From contig NZ_CP012831.1 in assembly GCF_001307275.1 (NCBI RefSeq), forward strand, positions 6,068,501 through 6,132,500: a stretch of DNA of 64,000 nucleotides, written 5' to 3'. The notes below the pieces were generated by a model. It was not told where the DNA came from, searched no databases, and worked only from the letters and a program-made list of their open reading frames with translations. The position numbers and the translations under genes were made by a program. This DNA is from Pseudomonas fluorescens. Lineage in GTDB: Bacteria > Pseudomonadota > Gammaproteobacteria > Pseudomonadales > Pseudomonadaceae. Positions 17,481 to 25,780 of the stretch are shown here, piece after piece; within the stretch, counting starts at the first letter, position 1; each line of letters starts with the position of its first letter.

Positions 17481-18046
17481 TGTGGGAGCGAGCTTGCTCG
17501 CGATGGCGGTGGTCCGGTCACATGGGTGCTGGGCTTGCTGGCCCCATCGCGAGCGAGCTCGGCTCCCACATAGGTTCTTCGGTGCCCACAGATTCAGCAT
17601 CCGCCCGCAATCCCTTGTGGGAGCTGAGCTTGCTCGCGATAGCAGATCGTCAGCAATGATGATGTCGACTGACACAACGCCATCGCGAGCAAGCTCGCTC
17701 CCACAAGGGGAGCGCGGTGTACATGAGGTCTGTGGCTTCTGGAAATCCAATGTGGGAGCGAGCTTGCTCGCGGTGGCGGTGGTCCGGTCACATGGGTGCT
17801 GGGCTTGCTGGCCTCATCGCGAGCGAGCTCGGCTCCCACATGGGTTCTTCGGTGCCCACAGATTCAGCATCCGCCCGTAATCCCTTGTGGGAGCTGAGCT
17901 TGCTCGCGATGGCGGACCGTCAGCAATGATGATGTCGACTGACACAACGCCATCGCGAGCAAGCTCGCTCCCACAAGGGGAGCGCGGTGTACATGAGGTC
18001 TGTGGCCTCTGAAAATCCAATGTGGGAGCGAGCTTGCTCGCGATGC
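17481..18046. repeat. 270-bp tandem duplication built from Pseudomonas REP elements
   Basis: TGTGGGAGCGAGCTTGCTCG begins at 17481, 17751 and 18021, so the period is exactly 270 bp with two full units and a truncated third. Each unit contains four REP palindromes in alternating orientation; in unit 1 they lie near 17481-17506, 17544-17570, 17615-17641 and 17680-17705. By eye the two full units differ at about nine positions without indels. The array fills the space between the convergent cupin and tartrate dehydrogenase genes. Short reading frames through it are repeat artefacts. Confidence 0.93.
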
Positions 18047-18051
18047 TCAGT

Positions 18052-19131
18052 TCAAAGCGCCATCGCAATAGCCTGACCCACATCCTGGGTCGAGCCCTGC
18101 CCGCCTAGATCAGGTGTGATCGGCCCCTCGGCGATCACCTGCTCGATGGCCCTGAGAATTCCATCATGGGCCGCACGGTAGCGCTCATCGCCATTGCCGA
18201 GGAAGTCCAGCATCAAGGCGCCGGACCAGATCATCGCAATCGGGTTGGCGATGTTCCGTCCATAGATATCCGGCGCCGAGCCATGGACCGGTTCGAACAA
18301 CGAGGGAAAACGGCGCTCCGGGTCGAGGTTGGCCGAAGGGGCGATGCCGATGGTGCCGGCGCAGGCAGGGCCCAGGTCGGACAGGATGTCGCCGAACAGA
18401 TTCGACGCCACGACCACATCGAAACGGTCGGGTTGAAGCACGAAGCGCGCGCAGAGGATATCGATGTGTTGCTTGTCCCAGGTGACGTCCGGGTACTGCT
18501 GCGCCATGAGCGCGGTGCGTTCGTCCCAGTACGGCATGCTGATGGAGATGCCGTTGGACTTGGTCGCCGCGGTCAGGCGTTTGCGCGGCCGGGTCTGGGC
18601 CAGGTCGAAAGCGAACTTGAGAATCCGGTCCACGCCGCGGCGAGTGAACACCGACTCCTGCAGCACGAACTCATGTTCGGTGCCTTCGAACATCTTGCCG
18701 CCGATCGAGGAATACTCGCCCTCGGTGTTTTCGCGGATCACCACGAAGTCGATGTCCCCGGCTTCGCGTCCGGCCAGCGGGCACGGTACACCGGGAAACA
18801 GCCGCACCGGCCGGATGTTCACGTATTGGTCGAAGTCCCGGCGAAACTTCAGCAGCGACCCCCACAGGGAAATGTGATCAGGCACCTTGTCCGGCCAGCC
18901 CACGGCGCCAAAGTAGATCGCGTCGAAGTCCTTGAGCTGCGCAAACCAGTCGGCGGGCATCATCTGCCCGTGTTCCAGGTAATAATCGCAGTGAGCCCAG
19001 TCGAGCACTTCGATGCTCAAATCCAATTGCCATTTCTTCGCGGCCTGCTCCAATACCCGCAGCCCTTCCGGCAAGACTTCCTTACCGATGCCGTCGCCGG
19101 CAATCGCAGCGATTCTGAATGGTTTGCTCAT
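18052..19131 (-). CDS. Tartrate dehydrogenase / D-malate dehydrogenase (decarboxylating)
   Basis: A 359-residue member of the isocitrate/isopropylmalate dehydrogenase family. It has IAAIAGDGIGKEV at the N-terminus, the substrate-binding segment RPVRLFPGV, VVIRENTEGEYSSIGG (about 140) and the Asp-rich metal site NLFGDILSDLGPA (about 243), with the NAD-loop EPVHGSAPDIYG near 282. The pattern fits the tartrate/D-malate subgroup (TtuC/DmlA). The ATG at 19129-19131 has GGAGG eight bases before it; a TTG one codon earlier is possible. It is the last gene of the catabolic run, 34 bp after gabD, and ends within six bases of the REP array. Confidence 0.88.
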   Translation of the reverse strand: MSKPFRIAAIAGDGIGKEVLPEGLRVLEQAAKKWQLDLSIEVLDWAHCDYYLEHGQMMPADWFAQLKDFDAIYFGAVGWPDKVPDHISLWGSLLKFRRDFDQYVNIRPVRLFPGVPCPLAGREAGDIDFVVIRENTEGEYSSIGGKMFEGTEHEFVLQESVFTRRGVDRILKFAFDLAQTRPRKRLTAATKSNGISISMPYWDERTALMAQQYPDVTWDKQHIDILCARFVLQPDRFDVVVASNLFGDILSDLGPACAGTIGIAPSANLDPERRFPSLFEPVHGSAPDIYGRNIANPIAMIWSGALMLDFLGNGDERYRAAHDGILRAIEQVIAEGPITPDLGGQGSTQDVGQAIAMAL

Positions 19132-19165
19132 CAACCGTGCCTCCTCTCTTCAAATGCTGACCGGA

Positions 19166-20623
19166 TCACAAGCCACCCATGTGGAAGGCTTTGACTTCAA
19201 GGAACTCGTCCAGGCCATATTTGCTGCCTTCACGCCCCAGCCCCGATTGCTTGATACCGCCAAAGGGAGCGACGTCCATGGAAATGAGCCCGGTATTGAG
19301 CCCGACCATGCCGAACTCCAGCGCCTCGCCAAACCGCCATGAGCGGCGCAAGTCCTGGGTGAAGAAATAGGCGGCCAAGCCGTAAGGCGTTGCGTTGGCC
19401 GAGGCCAGCGCCTCTTCTTCGGTGCTGAAACGCATCAACGGCGCAACGGGACCGAAGGTCTCTTCATTGGCCAGCAGCATTCCGGCATGGGCCTCACCGA
19501 GCACCGTCGGCTGGACGAACTGGCTGTCGCCCTTGGGGATTTCACCACAGAGTAGACGAGCGCCCTGACTCAAGGCCTCGTCGATATGTCGAGCGACCTT
19601 GCTGACCGCCGCCGTATTGATCAGTGGGCCTATGTTTACGCCGGCATCCAGGCCATCGCCGACCTTGAGCTTGCCCACCTCCTCCACCAGGCGCTGGGCG
19701 AAGCGCTCGTAGATCCCATCCTGCACCAGGATCCGGTTGGCGCAGACGCAGGTCTGCCCGGCGTTGCGGAATTTGCTGAGCATGATGCCGGTCACGGCCT
19801 GCTCCAGGTCCGCGTCGTCGAACACGATGAACGGCGCGTTACCGCCCAGCTCCAGGCTCAAGCGCTTGATGTGTTCGGCGCTCTGGCGCATCAGCAGGCG
19901 ACCGACCGCCGTGGACCCGGTGAAAGACAGCTTGCGCACGGTCGGGTTGCCGGTCAGTTCTTCACCAATGCCGGCGGGCATGCCGGTCACGACGTTGAAC
20001 ACCCCGGCGGGAATGCCGACCCGCTCGGCCAACACCGCCAGTGCCAGGGCTGACAGCGGGGTCAGGTCCGACGGCTTGACCACGATCGTGCAGCCGGCGG
20101 CCAGGGCGGGTGCGCACTTGCGGGTGATCATCGCGTTGGGGAAGTTCCATGGGGTGATCGCGGCGCAAACACCGACCGGTTGCTTGAGGGTCAGCAAGCG
20201 GCGATCACCGCTGGGGGCCTGGATGGTTTCACCGTAGACCCGTCGGGCTTCTTCGGCGAACCATTTGACGAAGCTGGCACCGTAGCGAATTTCGCCCTGG
20301 GCTTCCGCCAGCGGCTTGCCCTGTTCGCAGGTCAGGATCAACGCCAGGTCATCGAGGTTGTCGATCATGGCCTGATACCAGCGATCCAGCAGCGCCGCCC
20401 GCTCTGCCGCCGGACGTGCACGCCAGGCCGGCCAGGCACGGTCGGCGGCTTCGACGGCGCGCCGGGTTTCACTGCCTTGTATCGCGGGGACCCTGGCGAG
20501 CACTTCGCCGGTGGCCGGGTTGATAACGTCCACGGTCGCGGCGTTGTCGGCGCCGACCCACTGACCGTCGATGTAAGCGCGTTCTACCAGCAAGCTGGGG
20601 TCTTTCAGGCGATTCTTGAGCAT
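19166..20623 (-). CDS. gabD: NAD(P)-dependent succinate-semialdehyde dehydrogenase (GabD-type)
   Basis: A 485-residue aldehyde dehydrogenase. PWNFPNAMITRK (about 155), the catalytic Glu in LELGGNAPFIV (about 255) and the catalytic Cys in NAGQTCVCANR (about 288) are intact. The C-terminal KQSGLGREGSKYGLDEF is typical of GabD. It oxidises succinate semialdehyde or a related short semialdehyde. It lies in the same orientation as the ABC importer and oxidase genes, where such an aldehyde could arise, and 217 bp separate it from argE. A distinct GabT gene is at 13092-14384. Confidence 0.9.
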   Translation of the reverse strand: MLKNRLKDPSLLVERAYIDGQWVGADNAATVDVINPATGEVLARVPAIQGSETRRAVEAADRAWPAWRARPAAERAALLDRWYQAMIDNLDDLALILTCEQGKPLAEAQGEIRYGASFVKWFAEEARRVYGETIQAPSGDRRLLTLKQPVGVCAAITPWNFPNAMITRKCAPALAAGCTIVVKPSDLTPLSALALAVLAERVGIPAGVFNVVTGMPAGIGEELTGNPTVRKLSFTGSTAVGRLLMRQSAEHIKRLSLELGGNAPFIVFDDADLEQAVTGIMLSKFRNAGQTCVCANRILVQDGIYERFAQRLVEEVGKLKVGDGLDAGVNIGPLINTAAVSKVARHIDEALSQGARLLCGEIPKGDSQFVQPTVLGEAHAGMLLANEETFGPVAPLMRFSTEEEALASANATPYGLAAYFFTQDLRRSWRFGEALEFGMVGLNTGLISMDVAPFGGIKQSGLGREGSKYGLDEFLEVKAFHMGGL

Positions 20624-20711
20624 GGTGTCGGGTCCTGTTTTGAGACAGCCTTCAGTCTATTGTTTCGCCCTGGACGAGGATGCTGAAAACGCCGGCCCTA
20701 CAGTCGTGAAT

Positions 20712-20724
20712 GCTGAAAATCAGC
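20712..20724. promoter_or_regulatory. Palindrome GCTGAAAATCAGC upstream of gabD
   Basis: GCTGA-AAA-TCAGC is a perfect inverted repeat about 90 bp upstream of the gabD start. ATGCTGAAAA occurs again 30 bp nearer the gene (about 20680-20689). The core CTGAAAATCAG also occurs, reverse-complemented, at 3578-3588. It is a candidate operator; the regulator is unknown. Confidence 0.3.
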
Positions 20725-20840
20725 CTTCGGCGGCATGCTCTACCGTGGGTGGGGATTGATCGCCGTGCGCCTCGATCAGGTGATGAAACGCACGGGGTTG
20801 CAGGCGTGGTGAGGGAATGTTCAATCAGGCAGACGGAATA

Positions 20841-21998
20841 CTAGCGGTGCATTGAGCCCACTAACCCTTGCAGGAAGCGCTCGCCAGCGTCCATCTGGCT
20901 GATCTCGATGAACTCGTCAGGCTTGTGCGCCTGTTCTATCGAGCCTGGCCCGCAGACCACCACCGGCACATCCAGGCGTTGTTTGAACAATCCGCCCTCG
21001 GTGCCGAATGAGACCTTGGCCGTGCCGGTGTCCGGGGCGGCAAAGTTTTTCAGGAAGCGCACCGCTTCGACGCTCGGGTGGGTATCGAGGCCCGGGTAGA
21101 CATTCAGTGTCTCGATTTCGATAGCGGCCACGCTGGAGAGCTTCCTGGCTTCGCCGACGATCAGTTCGGCTCGCTCACGCATCTGCTCCAGGAACCCGTC
21201 CAGGTCGTCCGCCGGCAAGTTACGCACTTCGAAGTCCAGGGTGCACAAGTTGGGCACGATGTTCAGCGCCTTGCCGCCGACAATCTGTCCAACATGCACG
21301 GTGCTGTAGGGCACGTCGTAATCGGTATCCCGGGCGCCCTGCTCTTGCAACTGCTGCTGGCTCAGGCGCAGCGCGGCAATGAAATCGCAGGCCACGTGAA
21401 TCGCATTGACCGAGCGCGGTGCCAGGGAGGAATGCGCTTCCAGGCCGCGACAGTAAGTACGGTAGGAACCCTTGCCCTTGTGCCCGAGTACGAACTGCAT
21501 ATTGGTTGGCTCGCCGATGACGCACAGAAACGGCCGGACCGGTGCCAGGTGCAGCACATCGAGCAAACGACGCACCCCCACGCAACCGATCTCTTCGTCA
21601 TGGGACAGGGCCAATTGCAATGGCCGGCTCAATGGCTGCTCGGTGGCCTCGAGCATTGCGTCGACAGCCAGTGCGATAAAACCCTTCATGTCGCAACTGC
21701 CACGGCCATAAATCCGCCCGTCCTGCACCGTCGCCTCGAAGGCAGGAAAGGTCCAGGCCTGCCCCGCCGCCGGCACCACGTCGGTATGCCCGGACAGCAG
21801 GATCCCCGGCACGTCCCGTGGCCCGGTGCTGGCAAACAGATTGGCTTTCTTGCCGCTTTCATCCTGGACGATCAGGGACTCGATGCCCTTGGTCAGCAGC
21901 AGGTCGCGTACGTACTCGATCAAGGCCATGTTCGATTCCGAAGAGACGGTATCGAAGGCCATCAGCCGTTTGAGAATGTCCAACACGCGGGGTTTCAT
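20841..21998 (-). CDS. argE: Acetylornithine deacetylase-type M20 metallopeptidase
   Basis: A 385-residue M20 family protein. Metal-site residues lie in LLSGHTDVVPA (about 73), RGSCDMKGF (about 105) and HDEEIGCVG (about 138), with a dimerisation domain between. The length and LALSHDEEIGCVGV match ArgE. The start at 21998 (MKPRVLDIL) gives the family length; the frame extends further upstream into the end of the ABC gene. As it sits inside an importer/oxidase cluster it may deacylate an imported N-acyl amino acid rather than serve arginine biosynthesis; that is inference. Confidence 0.85.
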   Translation of the reverse strand: MKPRVLDILKRLMAFDTVSSESNMALIEYVRDLLLTKGIESLIVQDESGKKANLFASTGPRDVPGILLSGHTDVVPAAGQAWTFPAFEATVQDGRIYGRGSCDMKGFIALAVDAMLEATEQPLSRPLQLALSHDEEIGCVGVRRLLDVLHLAPVRPFLCVIGEPTNMQFVLGHKGKGSYRTYCRGLEAHSSLAPRSVNAIHVACDFIAALRLSQQQLQEQGARDTDYDVPYSTVHVGQIVGGKALNIVPNLCTLDFEVRNLPADDLDGFLEQMRERAELIVGEARKLSSVAAIEIETLNVYPGLDTHPSVEAVRFLKNFAAPDTGTAKVSFGTEGGLFKQRLDVPVVVCGPGSIEQAHKPDEFIEISQMDAGERFLQGLVGSMHR

Positions 21999-22068
21999 GA
22001 GGCCTTGCTCCGTTGCTCGACTGAAAAGAAGAAGCGCTTGATGTCGACCAGCCTGACGAAACGCCGGT

Positions 22069-23910
22069 TCATGCATACGCCGCTACGGTCATGTTGTTGA
22101 ACTGCTGGGTCTTCATCAGTTCCGCACTGTCGTGGTGGCAGAGGATTTCACTGCCGCCCACAATCATCCGCCGCTGCGGCGCGACGCAATTGCACAAGCC
22201 GTCGACCCGCACCGGGCAGCGACTGAGGAAGGTGCACAGGTCGGGCACGTTGGCTTTAGGGCCAATGGCCGGCAGCGTCTGGCAGGTCGTGGCCCCACAG
22301 GTTTCCAGCCAGCCCTGGCGCAGTTCCGGTACGGAATGGATCAGCAGGTCGGTATACGGATGGAACGGTGCCTGCGCATAGGATTGGCGCGTTCCGGCCT
22401 GGATCTTGTGGCCGCTGTACATCACCACGATGTCGTCACACAGGGCGCGCACGGTGGAGATGTCGTGGCTGATGAACAGATAGGACACCCCCAGTTGCTG
22501 GCGCAGATCGCGCAGCAGTTCGAGAATCGCCGCACCGACCACGGTATCCAGCGCCGAGGTCACCTCGTCGCAGAGAATCAGGTCCGGCTTGGCCGCCAAG
22601 GCCCGGGCCAGGTTGACCCGTTGCTTCTGCCCGCCGGACAGTTCGTTCGGACGCCGCTGCGCCATCGCCCGCGGCAAACGCACCAGGTCCAGCAATTCGC
22701 CGATACGCTCGCGCAAAGCCGCGCCCTTGAGGCCGAAATACATCTTCAGCGGGCGGCTCAGGATCGTGCTGACGCTGTGCATCGGGTTGAGCGCGGTGTC
22801 GGCATTCTGGAAGACCATTTGAATACGTCGAAACTGCTCGGGGGTGCGCGACGACAGGCTGCCCCCCAGGGGTTGGCCATCGAAGGTCAACCCGCCAAGG
22901 GCCGGTACCAGCAATCCGGCCACGACCCGTGCCAGGGTCGATTTGCCGGAACCCGACTCACCGATGACGCCGATGGCCTGGCCTCTGCGAACCGTCAGGT
23001 CAATGTCTTCCAGCACGCGAATCGCTGGCATGCCCTGGGCATTTTTGTTGCCATAGCCAGCGGTGAGCCCCTGGATGGTCAGCAACGGTGTCTCTTGGGC
23101 GATGTCGCTCGGCGGACGGATCGTCGTGTCCGGTCGCGCCGCCGCCAGCAAGCTGCGGGTGTATTTGTGGGCCGGGCCCTTGAGCAACGGTGCCGTGGCG
23201 CTGTGTTCGAAGATTTCGCCGCCATTGAGCACCACGATCTGGTCAGCCATCTGCGCCACCACCGCCAGATCGTGAGACACATAGACGGCCGTGGCCCCAC
23301 GTTCACGGACCACTCGCTTGAAGGCCCGCAGTACATCGATCTGGGTGGTCACATCAAGGGCCGTGGTCGGCTCGTCGAGCACCACCAGCAACGGATCGCT
23401 GATCAGCGCCATGGCCGCCATCACCCGTTGCAGTTGCCCGCCGGACACCTGATGGGGGTAGCGCTGGCCGATACGCTCAGGGTCTGGCAGGGCCAGGTCG
23501 CGGAACAACTCGATAGCCTTGGCTTCAAGCGCCGCCCGACTACCCAGGCCGTGGATCAGAGCGCCCTCCACCACTTGGTCGATCAGCTTTTTCGCCGGAT
23601 TGAATGCCGCTGCGGCGCTCTGGGCGATATAGGACACCCGGTTGCCCCGCAACTTCTGCAACTGGCTTTCGCTCAACGCCAGCATGTCATGCTCGCCGAT
23701 TTGCACCACGCCGCCCGCCAGGCGACAACCGCGCCGGGCATAACCGAGCAGCGCCAGGGCAATGGTGGTCTTGCCGGAACCGGACTCACCGATCAACGCC
23801 AACACTTCGCCTTTTTGCAGGGAAAAGCTGACCCCCTTGACGATGTCCACTTCACCCTGTTCGCCACAGGCGACCACGCGCAGGTCCTGTACTCGAATCA
23901 ATTCGCTCAT
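22069..23910 (-). CDS. Dipeptide-type ABC transporter ATPase with two fused nucleotide-binding domains
   Basis: A 613-residue protein containing a DppD-like ABC domain (about 1-265) and a DppF-like one (about 285-560). There are two Walker A motifs (GESGSGKTT near 43, GESGSGKST near 325), two signatures (VSGGQLQR and LSGGQKQR), two Walker B segments (VLDEPTTALD, LCDEVTSALD) and a C-terminal oligopeptide-transporter extension with clustered cysteines. It powers import through the two adjacent permeases. The ATG lies one base after the upstream permease TGA (TGAAATG), and GAG-rich bases precede it. Confidence 0.93.
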   Translation of the reverse strand: MSELIRVQDLRVVACGEQGEVDIVKGVSFSLQKGEVLALIGESGSGKTTIALALLGYARRGCRLAGGVVQIGEHDMLALSESQLQKLRGNRVSYIAQSAAAAFNPAKKLIDQVVEGALIHGLGSRAALEAKAIELFRDLALPDPERIGQRYPHQVSGGQLQRVMAAMALISDPLLVVLDEPTTALDVTTQIDVLRAFKRVVRERGATAVYVSHDLAVVAQMADQIVVLNGGEIFEHSATAPLLKGPAHKYTRSLLAAARPDTTIRPPSDIAQETPLLTIQGLTAGYGNKNAQGMPAIRVLEDIDLTVRRGQAIGVIGESGSGKSTLARVVAGLLVPALGGLTFDGQPLGGSLSSRTPEQFRRIQMVFQNADTALNPMHSVSTILSRPLKMYFGLKGAALRERIGELLDLVRLPRAMAQRRPNELSGGQKQRVNLARALAAKPDLILCDEVTSALDTVVGAAILELLRDLRQQLGVSYLFISHDISTVRALCDDIVVMYSGHKIQAGTRQSYAQAPFHPYTDLLIHSVPELRQGWLETCGATTCQTLPAIGPKANVPDLCTFLSRCPVRVDGLCNCVAPQRRMIVGGSEILCHHDSAELMKTQQFNNMTVAAYA

Positions 23911-23911
23911 T

Positions 23912-24787
23912 TCAATGACCTCCCGAACGTCGGCTACGTCGCGACGACAACCGGTCGATGAACAGATTCACACCGATGGTCAGGGTGCCGATGGCCAGGG
24001 CCGGAATCACAATGGCCGGCGCCCCCTGATTGAGGCCGCCGATGTTCTCGCGCACCAGCGAGCCCAGGTCGGCATCCGGCGGTTGCACGCCCAGTCCCAG
24101 GAAACTCATGCCACTGAGCAGCAACACGATAAAACCAAAGCGCAGGCCCAGGTCCGCCAGCACCGGGTTGAGTATGTTCGGCAGGATTTCCACACAAGCG
24201 ATGTACAGCCGGCGCTCGCCACGGGTACGGGCCACTTGCACGTATTCCAGGGCTTCGATATTCACCGCCATGCTGCGGGCGATGCGGAAAGCGCCGGGGG
24301 TGTAGCTCAACACCGCCGTGCAGATCAGCAAGGTGACCGAGGAGCCGAAGGCCGAGACCATGATCAGCGCCAACATCTTGCTGGGGATCGAGATGAACGC
24401 GTCCATCAGGCGACTGATCAGTTCATCCAGCCACTTTGGCGACACCACCGACAGCAGCGCCAGACTGGTTCCCAGGGTGCTGGACAACACCGCGGCCACC
24501 AACGCCAGGCCGACGGTGAAGCGTGCGCCGACAAGGATCCGGCTGAGCATGTCGCGGCCCAGGTAATCGGTGCCAAACGGGTATGTCGCGCTGAGGCTGT
24601 CGAAGACGTTGTCAGAGACCACCTCTCCCACCGGATGCGGCGCCAGCCACGGACCGAAGATGGCCACCAGCAACCAGATCACACACATCGCGGCACCGAC
24701 CAGGCCAAGCCAGGACTTTGCGTGGGCGTCTTTGCCCAGCCCCAGCGCAACGGCCGCCGTCGGGGACTTCACAATGAGGTTGTTCAT
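23912..24787 (-). CDS. Peptide-type ABC transporter permease (DppC-like)
   Basis: A 291-residue inner-membrane permease. After a short cytoplasmic N-terminus and the first membrane segment (about 28-48) comes FGTDYLGRDMLSRIL, diagnostic of the OppC/DppC half. The permease loop lies near EYVQVARTRGERRL (about 193). The start at 24787 overlaps the DppB-like stop as ATGA. It partners the DppB-like permease and the fused ATPase. Confidence 0.93.
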   Translation of the reverse strand: MNNLIVKSPTAAVALGLGKDAHAKSWLGLVGAAMCVIWLLVAIFGPWLAPHPVGEVVSDNVFDSLSATYPFGTDYLGRDMLSRILVGARFTVGLALVAAVLSSTLGTSLALLSVVSPKWLDELISRLMDAFISIPSKMLALIMVSAFGSSVTLLICTAVLSYTPGAFRIARSMAVNIEALEYVQVARTRGERRLYIACVEILPNILNPVLADLGLRFGFIVLLLSGMSFLGLGVQPPDADLGSLVRENIGGLNQGAPAIVIPALAIGTLTIGVNLFIDRLSSRRSRRSGGH

Positions 24788-25743
24788 TGGTTTCTCAGCC
24801 TCGGGTTGGAAAGGATCGCGCACAGGTCGGCAATCAACACCAACGCCAGGTACGCCGTACAAAACAACATGGTGCAGGCCTGGACCAGGGCCATGTCGCG
24901 GTTGGTCACGGCATCGACCATCAGGCTGGCGATGCCGGGGTAGTTGAAGATCGTTTCCACGATCACCACCCCGCCCAACAGATAGGACAGGCTCAGGGCG
25001 ATGGCATTGGCGATGGGGCCAATGGCATTGGGCAAGGCATGCCGCAGGACGATCCGGATATTGCTGACGCCCTTGAGCCGGGCCATTTCCACGTAAGGGC
25101 TGTCGAGTTGATCGATCACCGCCGCCCGGGTCATGCGCGACATTTGCGCGACAATCACGCAGCACAGCGTCATCACCGGCAAGGCGTAGGTGCGCATGAA
25201 TTGCCAGGGTGAGGTGATGTCACTGGCATAGGACAGTGCCGACAACCAGCCCAGGTTCACCGCGAATATCAGCACCGCCAAGGTGGCGACCAGAAACTCC
25301 GGCACCGCCACCATGGTCAAGGTGAAGAAGCTCAGGAAGCTGTCGATACGCCCGCCTCGTCCCATCGCCGAACCGATACCCAGGGTCAAGGCCACAGGCA
25401 CCGATACCAACGCCGTGGCAGCCGCCAGCATCAAGGTGTTGGGGACCCGGCCGGCCATCAAGTCGACGACCGGCATGGCATTGGACATCGACATCCCCAA
25501 GTCACCGCTGAGCAGGCTCGTCAGCCAATGCAGGTAACGCAACACACCGGGCTGGTCCAACCCCATTTTCATCCGCAGGGCCGCCACCTGTTCCGGCGTG
25601 GCGAACTGCCCCAGCGCCTGTTGCGCGGCGTCCCCCGGCAGCACTGCCGTGATGGCGAATACCACCATGGAGACAATCAACAAGGTCACGACCGCCGCCC
25701 CCAGGCGGCGGCCGATCAACCAGAGTGTGTTGCTGTTCATCAT
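24784..25743 (-). CDS. Peptide-type ABC transporter permease (DppB-like)
   Basis: A 319-residue permease with an N-terminal membrane anchor (LGAAVVTLLIVSMVVFAI), the DppB/OppB-typical periplasmic segment VLPGDAAQQALG and LRMKMGLDQP, and five further hydrophobic segments. The loop EMARLKGVSNIRIVLRHALP (about 215) is the ATPase contact. Two consecutive ATG codons begin the frame (25743 and 25740), with GAGGG upstream. The gene overlaps the DppC-like gene by four bases and lies 37 bp after the binding-protein gene. Confidence 0.93.
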   Translation of the reverse strand: MMNSNTLWLIGRRLGAAVVTLLIVSMVVFAITAVLPGDAAQQALGQFATPEQVAALRMKMGLDQPGVLRYLHWLTSLLSGDLGMSMSNAMPVVDLMAGRVPNTLMLAAATALVSVPVALTLGIGSAMGRGGRIDSFLSFFTLTMVAVPEFLVATLAVLIFAVNLGWLSALSYASDITSPWQFMRTYALPVMTLCCVIVAQMSRMTRAAVIDQLDSPYVEMARLKGVSNIRIVLRHALPNAIGPIANAIALSLSYLLGGVVIVETIFNYPGIASLMVDAVTNRDMALVQACTMLFCTAYLALVLIADLCAILSNPRLRNQ

Positions 25744-25780
25744 CCGACCCTCATGCAATATGGCCCAAACCCGACGGTCA

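Noticed and set aside
17482..18083. Several short open frames in both strands
   Set aside because: They translate the same REP repeats (MGASLLAMA-type peptides) and have no gene features.
22132..23961. 609-codon plus-strand frame opposite the fused ABC ATPase
   Set aside because: The opposite strand encodes two complete ABC domains; the plus frame shows only GC-shadow composition.
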